Below, piece after piece: positions 45,890 to 57,340 of a stretch of 64,000 bases of DNA (positions within the stretch are counted from its first letter, which is position 1; each line of letters begins with the position of its first letter). The DNA comes from Zea mays. Taxonomy: Eukaryota; Streptophyta; Magnoliopsida; Poales; Poaceae. The DNA lies in the NCBI RefSeq assembly GCF_902167145.1, contig NC_050104.1, forward strand, positions 7,400,001-7,464,000. Direction: 5' to 3'. A model generated the notes under the pieces. It searched no databases, was not told the DNA's origin, and worked only from the letters and a program-made list of their open reading frames with translations. Made by a program: the position numbers and the translations under genes.

Positions 45890-47142
45890 TGAAAGTCGCC
45901 TAGAGGGGGGGTGAATAGGGCGAAACTGAAATTTACAAAGTTAATCACAACTACAAGCCGGGTTAGCGTTAGAAATATAATCGAGTCCGCGGGAGAGGAT
46001 GCAAAACAAATCGCTAGTGAATAAAGAGTGTGACACGCGGATTTGTTTTACCGAGGTTCGGTTCTTGCAAACCTACTCCCCGTTGAGGTGGTCACAAAGA
46101 CCGGGTCTCTTTCAACCCTTTCCCTCTCTCAAACGGTCCCTCGGACCAAGTGAGCTTCTTCTTCTCAATCAAACGGGAACAAAACTTCCCCGCAAGGGCC
46201 ACCACACAATTGGTGCCTCTTGCCTTGGTTACAATTGAGTTGTTCGCAAGAAAGAATCAAAGAAGAAAGCAATCCAAACGCAAGAGATCGAAAGAACACA
46301 AGCAAATCTCTCTCACTAATCACTAAGGCGTTGTGTGGAATTTGGAGAGGATTTGATCACTTGGGTGTGTCTAGAATTGAATGCTAGAGCTCTTGTAAGT
46401 AGTTGAAGTAGGAAAACTTGGATATCTTGAATGTGGGGTGGTTGGGAGTATTTATAACCCCAACCACCAAACTAGCCGTTTGGTGGGGCTGTCTGTCGCA
46501 TGGTGCACCTGACAGTCCGGTGCACACCGGACAGTGTCCGGTGCGCCAGCCACGTCACCAGGCCGTTGGGTTCCGACCGTTGGAGCTCTGACTGCTGGGC
46601 CCGCCTGGATGTCCGGTGGCACACCGGACATGCACTGTAGAGTGTCCGGTGCGCCACTTCGCGCGTGCCTGACTTCTGCGCGCTCTGGCGCGCATTTAAT
46701 GCTTCTGCAGGTGACCGTTGGCGCCGAATAGCCGTTGCTCTGCTGGCTCACCGGACAGTCCGGTGAATTATAGCGGAGCAAATTCCCGAAGCTGGCGAGT
46801 TCCAGAGTCGCTCTTCCCTGGGGCACCGGACAGTTTGGTGAATTATAGTGGAGCGCCTCTGGATTTTCCCGAAGGTGAAGAGTTCAGTGTGAAGTCCCCT
46901 GGTGCACCGGACACTGTCCGGTGGCACACCGGACAGTCTGGTGCGCCAGACCAGGGCTGCCTTCGGTTATCCCTTGCTCTCTTTGTTGAACCCAATTCTT
47001 GGTCATTTTATTGGCTAAGTGTGAACCTTTGACACCTGTATAACTTATACACTAGAGCAAACTAGTTAGTCCAATTATTTGTGTTGAGCAATTCAACCAC
47101 CAAAATCAATTAGGAACTAGGTGTAAGCCTAATTCCCTTTCA
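45890..47142 (-). repeat. 5' LTR of Opie copy 2
   Basis: 1253 bp, TGAAAGTCGCC ... TTCCCTTTCA. TATA-like site opposite GAGTATTTATAACC near 46447-46460. Palindrome cluster at 46503-46940. Confidence 0.93.
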
Positions 47143-47147
47143 ATATC

Positions 47148-47700
47148 TCCACTCTGTGCAACGGTTCCTCCTAAATTCATCCCCTATACGACACTACCTC
47201 TATAAAATATCATTTCCCATACCTGTTTATTATCCATCACCAAATTTTCAACTACTAACAAATAATGTTGTTCACAGGAATCGAGGGAAGGGGGTTGGTT
47301 GTAGCTCCCACACAGCTAGCGGTGTACTGTGCAATCTCTAGTTGCAGGGTAGAGAAAGACATAGGGGGAAGGGATGAATGGTTCACGACTGTAGCCTCCA
47401 CAGGCGTGGAGAGGGATGGGCTATGACAACCGTCGAAGAAGGTCTAAGGCTATCTGCAGCGGTTTTCTCTAATTTTTTTCCTTATATTACTTTTTTGCGT
47501 CACATTATCAACATTTTATCCCCTACTTTTTTATCTTCCATAGCGGTTTTTCATATATTCTCCCCCTATAGCCCACACTACAACTATAAAATATTATTAT
47601 CTAACCTTATTCATCTTTTATTAGTATTTTTCCTTCAACTATTAAATAGGGGAGATCGTGAAGGGGGCGCTACAGCGCTCCACTAGTCTCGGGGATGGCC
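47148..47700. repeat. Inverted MITE family A copies
   Basis: 47150-47280 continues the inverted copy interrupted by Opie 2 (GTGCAACGGTTCCTCC, ATAAAATATCATTTCC). A further copy starts GGCTATCTGCAGCGG at about 47455 and continues to about 47650 (CTACAACTATAAAATATTA). No gene is seen. Confidence 0.55.
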
Positions 47701-47721
47701 GCTGGCTCCTCTTGCGCTATA

Positions 47722-47963
47722 CTCCCTCCGGTTTCCTATTAGTTGTCGTTTTGGATAAGGTTCGAGTCAAACTTATAAAATTTTGACTACAAATAACTAT
47801 TTCGTTATTTAGTTTTGAAACCTAATATTTATATGCACCAATTTGTCATAAAAAGTACTTTTATAAAAGTATAAATGTATTAAGATTTCATTTGTATTTT
47901 AATAAAAAACTTTGGTCAAAGTTATATTTTGGAGACCGTGTCGTTGTAGGAAACCGGAGGGAG
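47722..47963. mobile_element. Stowaway MITE
   Basis: 242 bp with ends CTCCCTCCGGTTTCCTA and the complement of GGAAACCGGAGGGAG, flanked by TA on both sides (47720-47721, 47964-47965). The terminal sequence and TA duplication are diagnostic of Tc1/mariner Stowaway elements. Confidence 0.95.
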
Positions 47964-47965
47964 TA

Positions 47966-49160
47966 GAGCGTAGGGGGGATTTGGACGGCGCCGCTGCACT
48001 GGTAGAGGCACCCTACTGGCACCCTACGTATGCACAGTGAAAGAGGAGGGGGCACCTCGCGGCTGCCGCTGCAGGCAGCCTAATGCCATGCTGGCACTCA
48101 ATCCACCAGGCGCGACGAGACCAACTTAGAGACTGAAAGGGCTCTTCCCCTTGTCTCCATGCTCGATCTTTCCTTGACTCAACATCCCAGAGTCCAAACT
48201 GCAACTAGCAATGGATGGAATCATTCATGCATGTCTTGTGTTTGATTTAGGTGTTTGAGTGGGATGGATTGAGATTTTCACACCTTCATCTGTAATTGAC
48301 ATGGGCCACACGCCCACACCTGTCATAAAGGGTCATATGCTGCAATTTGTATTAGCTAGACTAGACAGTAGCTTCTTCCTTGTAGCCACAGCCTACGGAA
48401 CTGACAATGTTGCATCAAGCAACGCCTATGTCACTCGTCCACTGATCAAGCTAGCCTTTGTACATGGTCAGGTTGCAACCCGTTAATCAGTTGCTAGTTG
48501 CAGTTTTGACTCTGGGATGTTACAAACTGTATTTCGAGGGCACATCCGGTTTGGTTTACATATCGGGGTCTACACCGCTCAATCAGTCTGGCAGGTGTGG
48601 TGTGGCCGCCAGTGCTACCATGTCGTCGATCTCTTCTGCATTTTCGCCATGATCCCTTCCTTCCGCACTCCAGCGACTCGCTGCCGGGACCCAGCCGTCG
48701 TCGGGAGCCACCTACAATGCAGTCAAGGGCATGGCATTGCTGTCATTGAGATCTTAGTTAGATCCGTGATGGCCGGGCGGCTAGGGAGCCACCTCATTTT
48801 CATGCTTCGATTAGCCGGCTAAACCGAAGACGTCGTATGACGCTTCATTAGACAATCAAAGGGCGTAAATATAGGTGACTAGACTATATAGGCTAGTACG
48901 GGACAGCATTATTTTGGCACGACATGGATACAACACGGCGATAGAAACCGGGCCGGCACAAGATTCATCATAGGTCGTATTTGGGCTTAGGTGCCCATTG
49001 GTGGCACGGACAAGACTCATTTACTATTGGCTCAGTTAGCACGATGCTAGGTACCCAGATCGACACCCCTGTAACCTGGTTCAAACCAGCGCACCGACTG
49101 TACCAGGCTGTCGGTTGCACCACCCGCGCCCACGTCTATGCGTGTAAAAAAGGAATATAT
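47966..49160. other. No confident gene
   Basis: Short ORFs only, for example 48259-48486 (75 codons, ending soon after a CAG|GTTGCA donor-like site) and 48517-48822 (101 codons) on the plus strand. Neither shows a recognisable motif. They could be fragments of a captured or decayed gene, or chance. Confidence 0.4.
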
Positions 49161-49166
49161 GCATAA

Positions 49167-51180
49167 GTCAAACACGTTCCCTTTCATACGTATAAATTTA
49201 GGAAAGATATGTGTGGCGGTTTCTATTTTTAAATGTTTTATTTTCTCCATAAATTTAAGATTGCTATAACAGTCATGCAGCTAGACTCGTAAGGGTCATT
49301 TTATGATATATATATACTGCTACTAAATATGCTACCCTGTGTAGATAATTATGCAATTTGGTATACTGCGTAAAAATCTGTTACCATCTGCATGCACACG
49401 AATTTATGATAAAAATAATGTGCAATGAAAGGAAATGAATTGCACGCATAGAAACAAAAAATCGTATTTAATGTTTTATTTACTTCATAAATATAAGATC
49501 CCTTCAACAGTCATGCAGCTAAACACATAAGATCTAGTTTATGATATATACTGATACAAATTATACTACATGGTGTAAGTATTTATGCAATTTGTTACAC
49601 TGCGTAAAAAATCTGACATATTGTTCACTGGTGGACGCATCTCCGGGTTGGAGCATAATAACCTTAAGTTTTGAGCATAAAATCCCTCAATTATAAGCGT
49701 AAATACTGAGCCAATGTGAGAGATTGATATCTCTAGTAGGTTGTTATTACGATCCTATTTTTATGACAGATCCAAAAACATGGCAGCCGCATGCATGTGG
49801 TTATACAGATCCAAAAATTATGGCAAAATGCATGCATGAGTCAAACACGTTCCCTTACATGCGCGTAAATTTAGAAAAGATATGTATGACGTTTCTATTT
49901 TAAATGCTTTATTTCCTCCATAAATTTAGGATCGCTGCAACAGTCATGCAGCTAGACTCGTAATGATCATTTTATGGTATATACTGATACTAAATATGTT
50001 ACATTGTGTAGATAATTATGCAATTAGGTATACTGCGTAAAAATCTGTTACCATCTGCATGCACACGAATTTATGATGAAAATAATGTGCAATGAAAGGA
50101 AATAAATTGCACGCATATAAACAAAAAATCGTATTTAATGTTTTATTTACTTCATAAATATAAGACCCCTCCAACAGCCATGCAGCTAAACACATAAGAT
50201 CTAGTTTATGATATATACTGATACAAATTATACTACATGGTGTAAATATTTATGCAATTTGTTACACTGCGTAAAAAATCTGACATGTTGTTCACTGGTG
50301 GACGCATCTCCGGGTTGGAGCATAATAACCTTAAGTTTTGAGCATAAAATCCCTCAATTATAAGCGTAAATACCGAGCCAATGTGAGAGATTGATAGCTC
50401 TAGAGGTTGTTATTACGATCCTATTTTTATGGCAGATCCGAAAACATGGCAGCCGCATACATGTGGTTATACAGATCCAAAAATTATGACAAAATGCATG
50501 CATGAGTCAAACACGTTCCCTTGCATGAGCGTAAATTTAGAAAAGATATGTATGACGTTTCTATTTTAAATGCTTTATTTCCTCCATAAATTTAGGATCG
50601 CTGCAACATCCATGCAGCTAGACTTGTAATGACCATTTTACGGTATATACTGGTACTAAATATGCTACATTGTGTAGATAATTATGTAATTAGGTATACT
50701 GCGTAAAAATCTGTTACCAACTGCATGCACACGAATTTATGATAGAAAGAATATGCAATGAAAGGGAATGAATTGCATGCATAGAAACAAAAAATCGCAT
50801 TTAATGTTTTATTTTCTCCGTAAATATAGGATCCCTCCAACAGCCATGCAGCTAAACGCATTAGAACTAGTTTATGATATATACTGATACAAATTATACT
50901 ACACGGTGTAGATATTTATGCAATTTGTTACACTGCGTAAAAAATCTGGCATGTTGTTCACTGGTGGACGCATCTCCGGGTGGAGCGTAAAAACCTTAAG
51001 TTTTGAGCATAAAATCCCTCAATTATAAGCGTAAATACCGAGTCAATGTGAGAGGACGATAGCTCTAGTAGATTGTTATTACGATCCTATTTTTATGACA
51101 GATCCGAAAAACATGGCAGCCGCATGCATGTGGTTTCTATTTTTATACAGATCCAAAAATTATGGCAAAATCGTGGGAGT
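49167..51180. repeat. Tandem array of three ~670-bp units
   Basis: The anchor GTCAAACACGTTCCCTT occurs at 49167, 49840 and 50506 (periods 673 and 666). The units are highly similar throughout and the third diverges after about 51180. Each unit contains two related halves about 240 bp apart, both with a CATGCAGCTA motif and a TACACTGCGTAAAAA-like motif, so the structure is hierarchical. It is AT-rich and noncoding. The superfamily is not recognised. Confidence 0.93.
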
Positions 51181-51399
51181 TTTCATTGCATGTGCGCAAA
51201 TTACGAACAACATAAATCAAGGAATTGTCTTTCCAATGTGCATACAAAAAATATGCATGCAGCAAACTGATATACGAACTTCGTGTTTAAGCATAAAATC
51301 GTACATTTTTTAGCATAAATAATACATGTGGTAGGTATAAAACACAATAATCGAAAAGAAAACACAAATCGGAGGAGGTAGTCGCCGGAGGACGTCGTC

Positions 51400-51770
51400 G
51401 ACGACATATGCACATATGTATGTCGTCATTCGGGTCGCCCGTACTGCGCCGGATCGGAGGATATCATGCGCAATCGTCGCTACGCGCACTTCGCACCTTC
51501 CGTAACGTCGCTCGAACCTCGCGCCCCATGTGTTGCCGTCGCTACTCGCACATCGAGGGTGATGCTTGCTCGCCGGCCTTGAAAGTGTCGCCGCCTCGAG
51601 GCCCCAGGGACGCTGCCGCTTGCCCGCACAAGGGCACTGCCGTCGCTCGCCCTCTGGATCGGGAGCCGCCGCCGGTGGCCTGGGACGATCTGGCGCTTCA
51701 ATCGGTGGGTCTTGGACCGCCCGGCACGATAGCACGACACGACACGATATCCTGGCACGGTCCGTTTAAA
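51400..51770. other. GC-rich segment sharing sequence with 54,1 kb
   Basis: An abrupt GC-rich island in AT-rich DNA with overlapping short ORFs on both strands. It contains CGATCTGGCGCTTCAATCGG followed by TGG at about 51686-51708, which is repeated exactly at 54128-54150. On the minus strand both encode PPIEAPDRP. It may be a captured gene fragment. No function is recognised. Confidence 0.5.
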
Positions 51771-52257
51771 ACTACTTGGCGCATACTTAGGCTTAGACTT
51801 CGGTGTAAATGATTACGGAATCTATTTCGTTAGTAAAGCACTGGTAACCCAACTAGAATCACGTTAATCGGATTTCTAGATCTAAAGTTATTGGTGGAAT
51901 AAGATTGTTGTTTCACAGATTGACGAGAATTAATCAAGATCTAATTTTAGAATTATGCAATAACCATGAAAGATTAATATTCTAGACTTTTCAGATCACT
52001 AAATATATTCTCCAACAATGGTCTAGACGAATCAAATCAACAGTAACAATTAAATAAATCAATCAATCTAATATCAAAATTACATAATCAATTAATCAAC
52101 AAAGAGTGAAGAAAAATGTTTTCATACTAATCGTACGTAATCAATTCTTCAATCATAAAAAAAATCTTCAATCATCAAGATCTAAGTACAAAAGTGCTCT
52201 CCAAGAGCACCAAAAACTTCTTCCTCGAACTCTAAAAAGACTAGATTAAGCCCCCCT
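51771..52257. other. No gene seen
   Basis: AT-rich sequence without ORFs of note. Confidence 0.5.
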
Positions 52258-52378
52258 AAGTGCTAGTTTGGGAACTACATTTTCCCATGGGATTTCTATT
52301 TCCCCAAGAGAAAATGAACTAATTTCCTTTGGTAAAATGGAAATCCCTTGGAAAAATGTGGTTCCCAAACTAGCCCTA
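52258..52378. mobile_element. MITE family B, copy 1
   Basis: Long near-perfect inverted repeat: GCTAGTTTGGGAAC...TTCCCATGGGATTTC on the left against GAAATCCCTTGGAAAAATG...GTTCCCAAACTAGC on the right, total about 120 bp. It would fold as one hairpin. Confidence 0.8.
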
Positions 52379-52542
52379 AAAGATATAATCTAGAGCTTAT
52401 TATCTCTATAATCCTCGTTAGAGTATCTCTAAGAAGGACTCCTATCGTTAGGGCCTAAAAAACAAAATAGGGCCTGGTTTAAGTTAATTAGAGCATTAAC
52501 AATTTTTTTAACTCCAACAGTGACTCCTAAAACCACGTCAGT

Positions 52543-52682
52543 TAGGGTGTGTTTGGTTGTGGGACAGCTAGGACGGGATCGTCCCCTGACGTCCTCTCTC
52601 GTCTTTCTAATTTTGAGGGACAACAGGGGACAACACTGGATAGTACTGTCCCAACCCTTGACTCAGAACCAAACAACCTAAT
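52543..52682. mobile_element. Short MITE with GTGTTTGGTT ends
   Basis: Inverted ends GGGTGTGTTTGGTT (52545-52558) and AACCAAACAACCTA (52667-52680), about 136 bp, noncoding. Superfamily not certain. Confidence 0.65.
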
Positions 52683-53017
52683 TTGAGGGATCGTCTCATC
52701 TCATCCCGTCCTGTCATTGCAACCATTACCCAGCGATTTGGCGGCACCATCTTGACATTTCCCATTTGTCCCCACGGTTCACGTGTATATTTGAAGCAGT
52801 GTTGATTCCAATTCACAGTTCTACGCGATTTCTTGTAGCTTTGCATCAGCAGAATATGAGCCAGTCCGCTATAATTCTTGTGCTGTTATTATTATCATAT
52901 GCATAGGTCATTAAATATTTAAATTCATCAACTACGCCTCCGTGCAAGCTGCAGTTTTCTTCAAATACCCATAATCGTTTTAATTACAGCCTACAACAAG
53001 AACAAGACTTAAGTAAG

Positions 53018-53495
53018 GATTAGTTTGAAAACTTCATTTTTCTTAGGCCCCGTTTGTTTTCTTTCATTTTAAGGAATTGAAATCTTACTATTGCAATAGG
53101 CTATTTTTTTTAGAATGTGACATTCCACCACTTTCCAAAGTTATCATATAAGTCTATCTCAAATTCATGAGGCGAGAGATGGAAATTGATTCTATAGATT
53201 TATATGTTATTTTTTCGATGTACAACTTATAGCACACTCTTTTACTTTTCGTTATAACATAAATGTAGTATATAACTATCTCTCTTATATGATTTAAGAT
53301 AATATACAAATATATTACATATATAAATATATGAACATTAATTAGTTTTGTCTAAATTATAATTATTAAAATGAAATTCAATTCCAACGAAACAAACGGG
53401 GCCTTAGGGATTTTCATTTTCCCAAGGGAGAGTGAACTAATTTTCCTTGGGAAAATAAAAATACCTTGGAAAAATGGGGTTCTCAAACTAGCCCT
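53018..53495. mobile_element. MITE family B, copy 2, interrupted by a Tourist MITE
   Basis: Left end GATTAGTTTGAAAACTTCAT and right end AAAAATGGGGTTCTCAAACTAGCC, related to 52258-52378 but more diverged. The two halves are separated by the element at 53046-53403. Confidence 0.75.
53046..53403. mobile_element. Tourist-like MITE nested in MITE family B
   Basis: 358 bp with inverted ends GGCCCCGTTTGTTT and AACAAACGGGGCC, flanked by TTA (53043-53045, 53404-53406). It splits an older MITE, which gives the relative order of insertion. Confidence 0.85.
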
Positions 53496-53497
53496 AA

Positions 53498-54055
53498 ATC
53501 AGATAAGTTTCGCATGGCACAACAAAGTAGAGGCAATGAAAGTGATCACAGCGCTTTCCACCAAACAAAATAGGAACTGCTCAAATTATGTCTGTACAGG
53601 CAACGCCTGACTAGAAGACCTCGTCTACTAGATATGAAGAGTTTAAGTTACCTGAACAATTTAATTTATCTCAATGCATTGTGATATACTCATATTTAAC
53701 AGAGCAAACAGAGCTTCATCAATCAGCAAGCAGCCGTTTCCATCCCTCAGTTTTAATCGTGAAATTTATTAAATCAAAATCATGTAACCAGGCAATCAAA
53801 CATGTATATCAAAATGATCCATAGAAAATATTAGGTCTGAATTAGGCCAGATTTTCTTCAAGTAAACATGATCAGTATTCCAGAAAAACACGAAAGTGGG
53901 CTACGACAACGTCCACAAATTCAGCATGCATTAGTTTAGTGTGACACAGGGCACTCCATGCACTCATCAGATTCTACAGACACAAAATTGAGCTGCAAGG
54001 GCTAGTATCTATACTGCACATCACTGAAGCAAATCAATATACAACACAGCACATC
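53498..54055. other. No gene seen
   Basis: AT-rich, short ORFs only, no repeat ends found. Confidence 0.5.
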
Positions 54056-54057
54056 AG

Positions 54058-54300
54058 ACATCCATGTGGCTAAGATTCCTGTCGATCCATTTCCATGGAC
54101 AGCTGCCCCGCCGAGTGGGAAGTGGCCGATCTGGCGCTTCAATCGGTGGGGATGGAGGAGGTCCGGCAATGGTGGATGGGCGCTTCGTCCGTGGGGATGG
54201 AGATGGAGCAGGCCCTCCGATGATGAGCGGACGCGCGGGGAAGTGTGTCGGCGCCCTATGTGGAACAATAAATTCATTGACTTTGAGGGGATAGGAGCCG
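54058..54300. other. GC-rich segment sharing sequence with 51,7 kb
   Basis: Contains the second copy of CGATCTGGCGCTTCAATCGG plus TGG (54128-54150). An 83-codon minus-strand ORF (54054-54305) reads SPPIEAPDRPLPTRRG. Outside the shared block the two segments are different, so it is not a simple duplication. Confidence 0.5.
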
Positions 54301-54479
54301 TCCATAGAGGTAATACATTTGGGTCATCAAGTCTAGACTCCTATATTAATTTGATACAAATTTATAAAATAGCTACTCTTTTGGAAGCCATTTTTTCCTC
54401 TTAGATCCTATATTTGAAGATGTGACCCAGTTTAAGACCTCTTTTGGAGATGCTCTTATCTCTACTACTACATAAGTCT

Positions 54480-55236
54480 CTATTGTAGACGTCCACATTG
54501 GCTGTGGTGCACGGTTCTGCCCTGAGCGCCCGCCCGCCCGCAGCACTCCTTTCCATCGATGGCGTCGCTGCGGCACCCCCGCAATCAACTCCCAGATCCC
54601 GTGCTCATCTCCCCGCGATCCCCCTCCCCAGCTCTTCCACCCCGAAGCATCACACCTCCCGCCATGCACTGCATCGCCCCCCGCCTGCTCCTCCTCCCAC
54701 TCCCAACCGCCTCCCGCCATGCGCTATCGCCAACCCAGACGCCACCTCTTCCTCCCCTTCTCCCCTCCCGCGCCTGTAAGTTCCACCTCGCCTCGGCACG
54801 CTCGCCGTCCCACGCCGCCGCTTCGGTTTTCGGCGACGACGAGGATGAGATGGCGCGTGCGTGCAGGGCTGCTGCTGCTGCTCGTCCCTGCGCCTTCTCC
54901 CCCGCGACGACGCGCTCTCGTCCCCCTCCACCTGCGCGCACGGCCTCAAGCCTTGGTCTTGGCGTGCCCAATCCCCCACCTCGTCCTCCTAACGCTTGTC
55001 CCCGCCCGCTCCCCACCCTGATCTACCTGTCTCTACCCTTACCTCTTCCATTTCTACTTCTCCCCGTTGCTGCTCTGCTCCTGCTGCCACAAGAGTATTC
55101 GCCTTCAATTGTTGCTCGCGCCTGTGATTTCGTGCCGCACGCCGACTTGTTTGCCGTTTTCGCTGCCGTCTTCTGTTGGATCGGATTTGTCTGGATCGCT
55201 TCCGAGATCGGATCTACGCTGTTGCGGGTCAGGTAA
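54480..55236 (+). other. Possible first exons of a decayed gene
   Basis: A very C-rich open stretch (225 codons from 54559) with biased Pro/Ala/Ser/Leu composition. Internal donor-like GTAAGTT at 54777 and a strong CAG|GTAAGATCC donor at 55232 suggest exon ends, and the run LLLPVAALLLLPQEY is hydrophobic. The composition alone could keep the frame open, so this may be untranslated leader rather than protein. Confidence 0.3.
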
Positions 55237-55577
55237 GATCCTGGATACCCCTTCTCTTGTTATGGTTAATGTATGTATAGCGAATATACTACCGTAGTAC
55301 TCTATTAGTCTACCACAAGCTTAATTCGTGCCACTCAGGATCGACCTTTGCTATGCGGCTATGCCTGGAGTTCGTTCACCTTCACGATTGCATCTCTGGC
55401 ACTTAGCATTAGCATCTAAATCTGGATGTATGTGGTATGTCTATGAGGATTGAGGAGGAATAACAACTACATCTGTTCTTGTCCATGTTTCTGTAGCATC
55501 AGTAGCGCAGCGTGGTTGTACGTTTGCTGTGTTGCTGTATCACTCTGTGTCTCTGCAAGTGCTAAACCAGTCACTTT

Positions 55578-55940
55578 ATGGACGGTGGTTCCTGTGGTCT
55601 CGAGGGAGCGTCAGTAGTGACATCTACTACCAGCGCTGGTATTCAGCTTCTGCCAGAGAAGCACTACGCCGATGAAGCTTGTGGAGCCATGGCGGGCAGT
55701 AACGGTCCTGAAGGAATGCCAGTACTGACTTCTGCTGATGACCCTCCGACCCGTGCCGATATTCCATTTCTCTGCAATTCAGTTGATGAAACCTGTGAAG
55801 CCACAGGGGACGGCAGTGCTCCCTTGGATGCTCAGATATGTACGGGTTTCTCTAAGTTGATCAGCTTGGAGGTGAAGAAAGGCCTCCAGAAGTGCGCGAC
55901 GTTCCCACCCTCGTCTGGTCAGCCTCAGCAGGAGGATTGA
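55578..55940 (+). CDS. Small ORF with internal repeat, possible exon
   Basis: 120 codons starting MDGGSCGLEGAS and ending SSGQPQQED-stop. It lies behind a TTTCTGTAG acceptor-like site (about 55496) that could pair with the donor at 55232. The protein contains a degenerate repeat (YADEACGAMAGSNGPEGMPV and VDETCEATGDGSAPLDAQI), then GFSKLISLEVKKGLQK. It is acidic and without membrane segments. I do not recognise the family. It may be a fragment of a host gene or of a non-LTR element. Confidence 0.45.
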   Translation: MDGGSCGLEGASVVTSTTSAGIQLLPEKHYADEACGAMAGSNGPEGMPVLTSADDPPTRADIPFLCNSVDETCEATGDGSAPLDAQICTGFSKLISLEVKKGLQKCATFPPSSGQPQQED

Positions 55941-56097
55941 TCATGCTCCCATGTAGGTGATGGCCTCACGGGTGCTCCTGCTTTCTGGCGATCTGTGTCC
56001 TTACCTGTGAGTACCTCATGTTAAATTATTTTACCATGTGTCTTAAATGATTGTATTGTACTTAAAGTTCTACTGATAAGTCGTACGCTCTGTACTT

Positions 56098-56160
56098 GTA
56101 ACGCCCTGAATTTGGGGGTAGAATTTTTTCTTCTTTTCTCTCACCAAATTCGGGCGTTAC
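56098..56160. repeat. Stem-loop at the LTR 5' end
   Basis: GTAACGCCCTGAATTTGG (56098-56115) pairs with CCAAATTCGGGCGTTAC (56144-56160), leaving one bulged T and a pyrimidine-rich loop of about 28 bases. Confidence 0.9.
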
Positions 56161-57340
56161 TCTCTTTTCTCTTTCCCCCGTTTGCTCTTTCTTCCCAACT
56201 TCAAACCAGTATAGTGACGGGTGTCCGTGTCATGTATAAACCAAAACCTAAGTCTCATGGGTGTTGCATCATGCCGAAGCGCATTTCTTTGTCTGATGTT
56301 GAATGTTCGTCTCGCTCCGTTCCGGATTTCGGTTCGCGATTTAATTCCGTTTAGTGGTCGCGCTCGTCGTGGGTTTTCGATCCGCGAAGTGGCCCGGCCC
56401 AACCTAGCCCAGCCCAACCGGCCCGGCCCGCCCCGGCCTGCGCGCCCCTGGCGCCCAAAACCCCCCATGCGCCCCCCTCCCCTCTCTCTCTCTCTCATTT
56501 GGATCTCCCGCGCAACAACCTCTCCTCTCCCTCTTCCACCTCTCTCTCCCCGTGGTGCCCTAGGGTTTGGAGACGGCGATCACCGGATTTTGGACCTCGA
56601 GGTGAGCTCCCCTCCCCTCCCCTTCTCTCTCTCTCTCTCCCTCTCCCTCCTCTTCTCCCCCGCGCGCGCGCCCTCCCTCTTCCCCCTGCCCGCGCCCGAC
56701 CCCGTCCCTGCCCGGCGCGGCGGCGCCCCTGCTCGCCCGCCCGGCCTCCCTCCCGCGGCGGCGCTCGGCTCCCCGTCCCCGGCCTCTCCCCCGCCCGCTC
56801 GGCCCCTCCCCTGCCCGGCGCGGCGGCTCCCGCCCCCGCCCCTCTCCGCGGCGGCCCCGCTCGCTCGGCCCCTCCCCTGCCCGGCGCGGCGATCCTGCCC
56901 CCGCCCCTCCCCACGGCGGCCCCGCCCGTCTTCGCCCCTGCCCGGCGCGGCGACCCCGTCCCCGTCCCCGCCCCCGGCCCCGGCGGCGCTCGGCCCGCCC
57001 GCTCAGCCCGCCCGCTCGGCCCCTCCCCGCGGCGGCGCTCGGCGTCCGCCCCCGGCTCGCCTGCCCGCCCCCGCTCCTCCCCTGCTCGCGCGCAGCGTGG
57101 CCCCGGCGCGCCCCCGGCGTGGCCCGGCGCAGCCCCGGTGGCCCCTGCTCGCCGGCGCGACCCCGGCGCGTCCCCGGCGCGGCCCCGGCCGGCTCGGCCG
57201 CCCCTGGCCGGTTCAACCGCCCCCCTGGCCGGTTCAACCGCCCTGGCCCCAGCTCGGCCGCCCGTTCCCCCGTCCCGGCCTCGCCCAAACGTATCTTCGC
57301 TCGCCCGCGCTCGCGGTGATTATTCGTTAATTAGCGTGTT

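Larger units (their letters stand above)
37822..47142 (-). mobile_element. Opie-like Sirevirus, copy 2 (complete)
   Basis: 9321 bp with perfect target duplication ATATC (37817-37821 and 47143-47147). 3' LTR 37822-39134, polypurine tract, pol, gag, primer site TGGTATCAGGGC and 5' LTR 45890-47142. It is closely related to copy 1 but a separate insertion, since target sites and LTRs differ. The two LTRs are very similar apart from length changes in the palindrome region. Gag and pol are disabled by single changes. Confidence 0.94.

Noticed and set aside
48890..51770. MULE-like element with GGCACGACA-rich ends
   Set aside because: GGCACGACA-type sequence near 48925 and 51735 did not align as inverted termini and no target duplication was found.
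53371..53610. 79-codon plus-strand ORF
   Set aside because: Spans the border of two MITEs.
56221..57330. 369-codon proline-rich ORF and overlapping ORFs on both strands
   Set aside because: Inside the LTR, open in several frames because the DNA is C-rich; no conserved motif.
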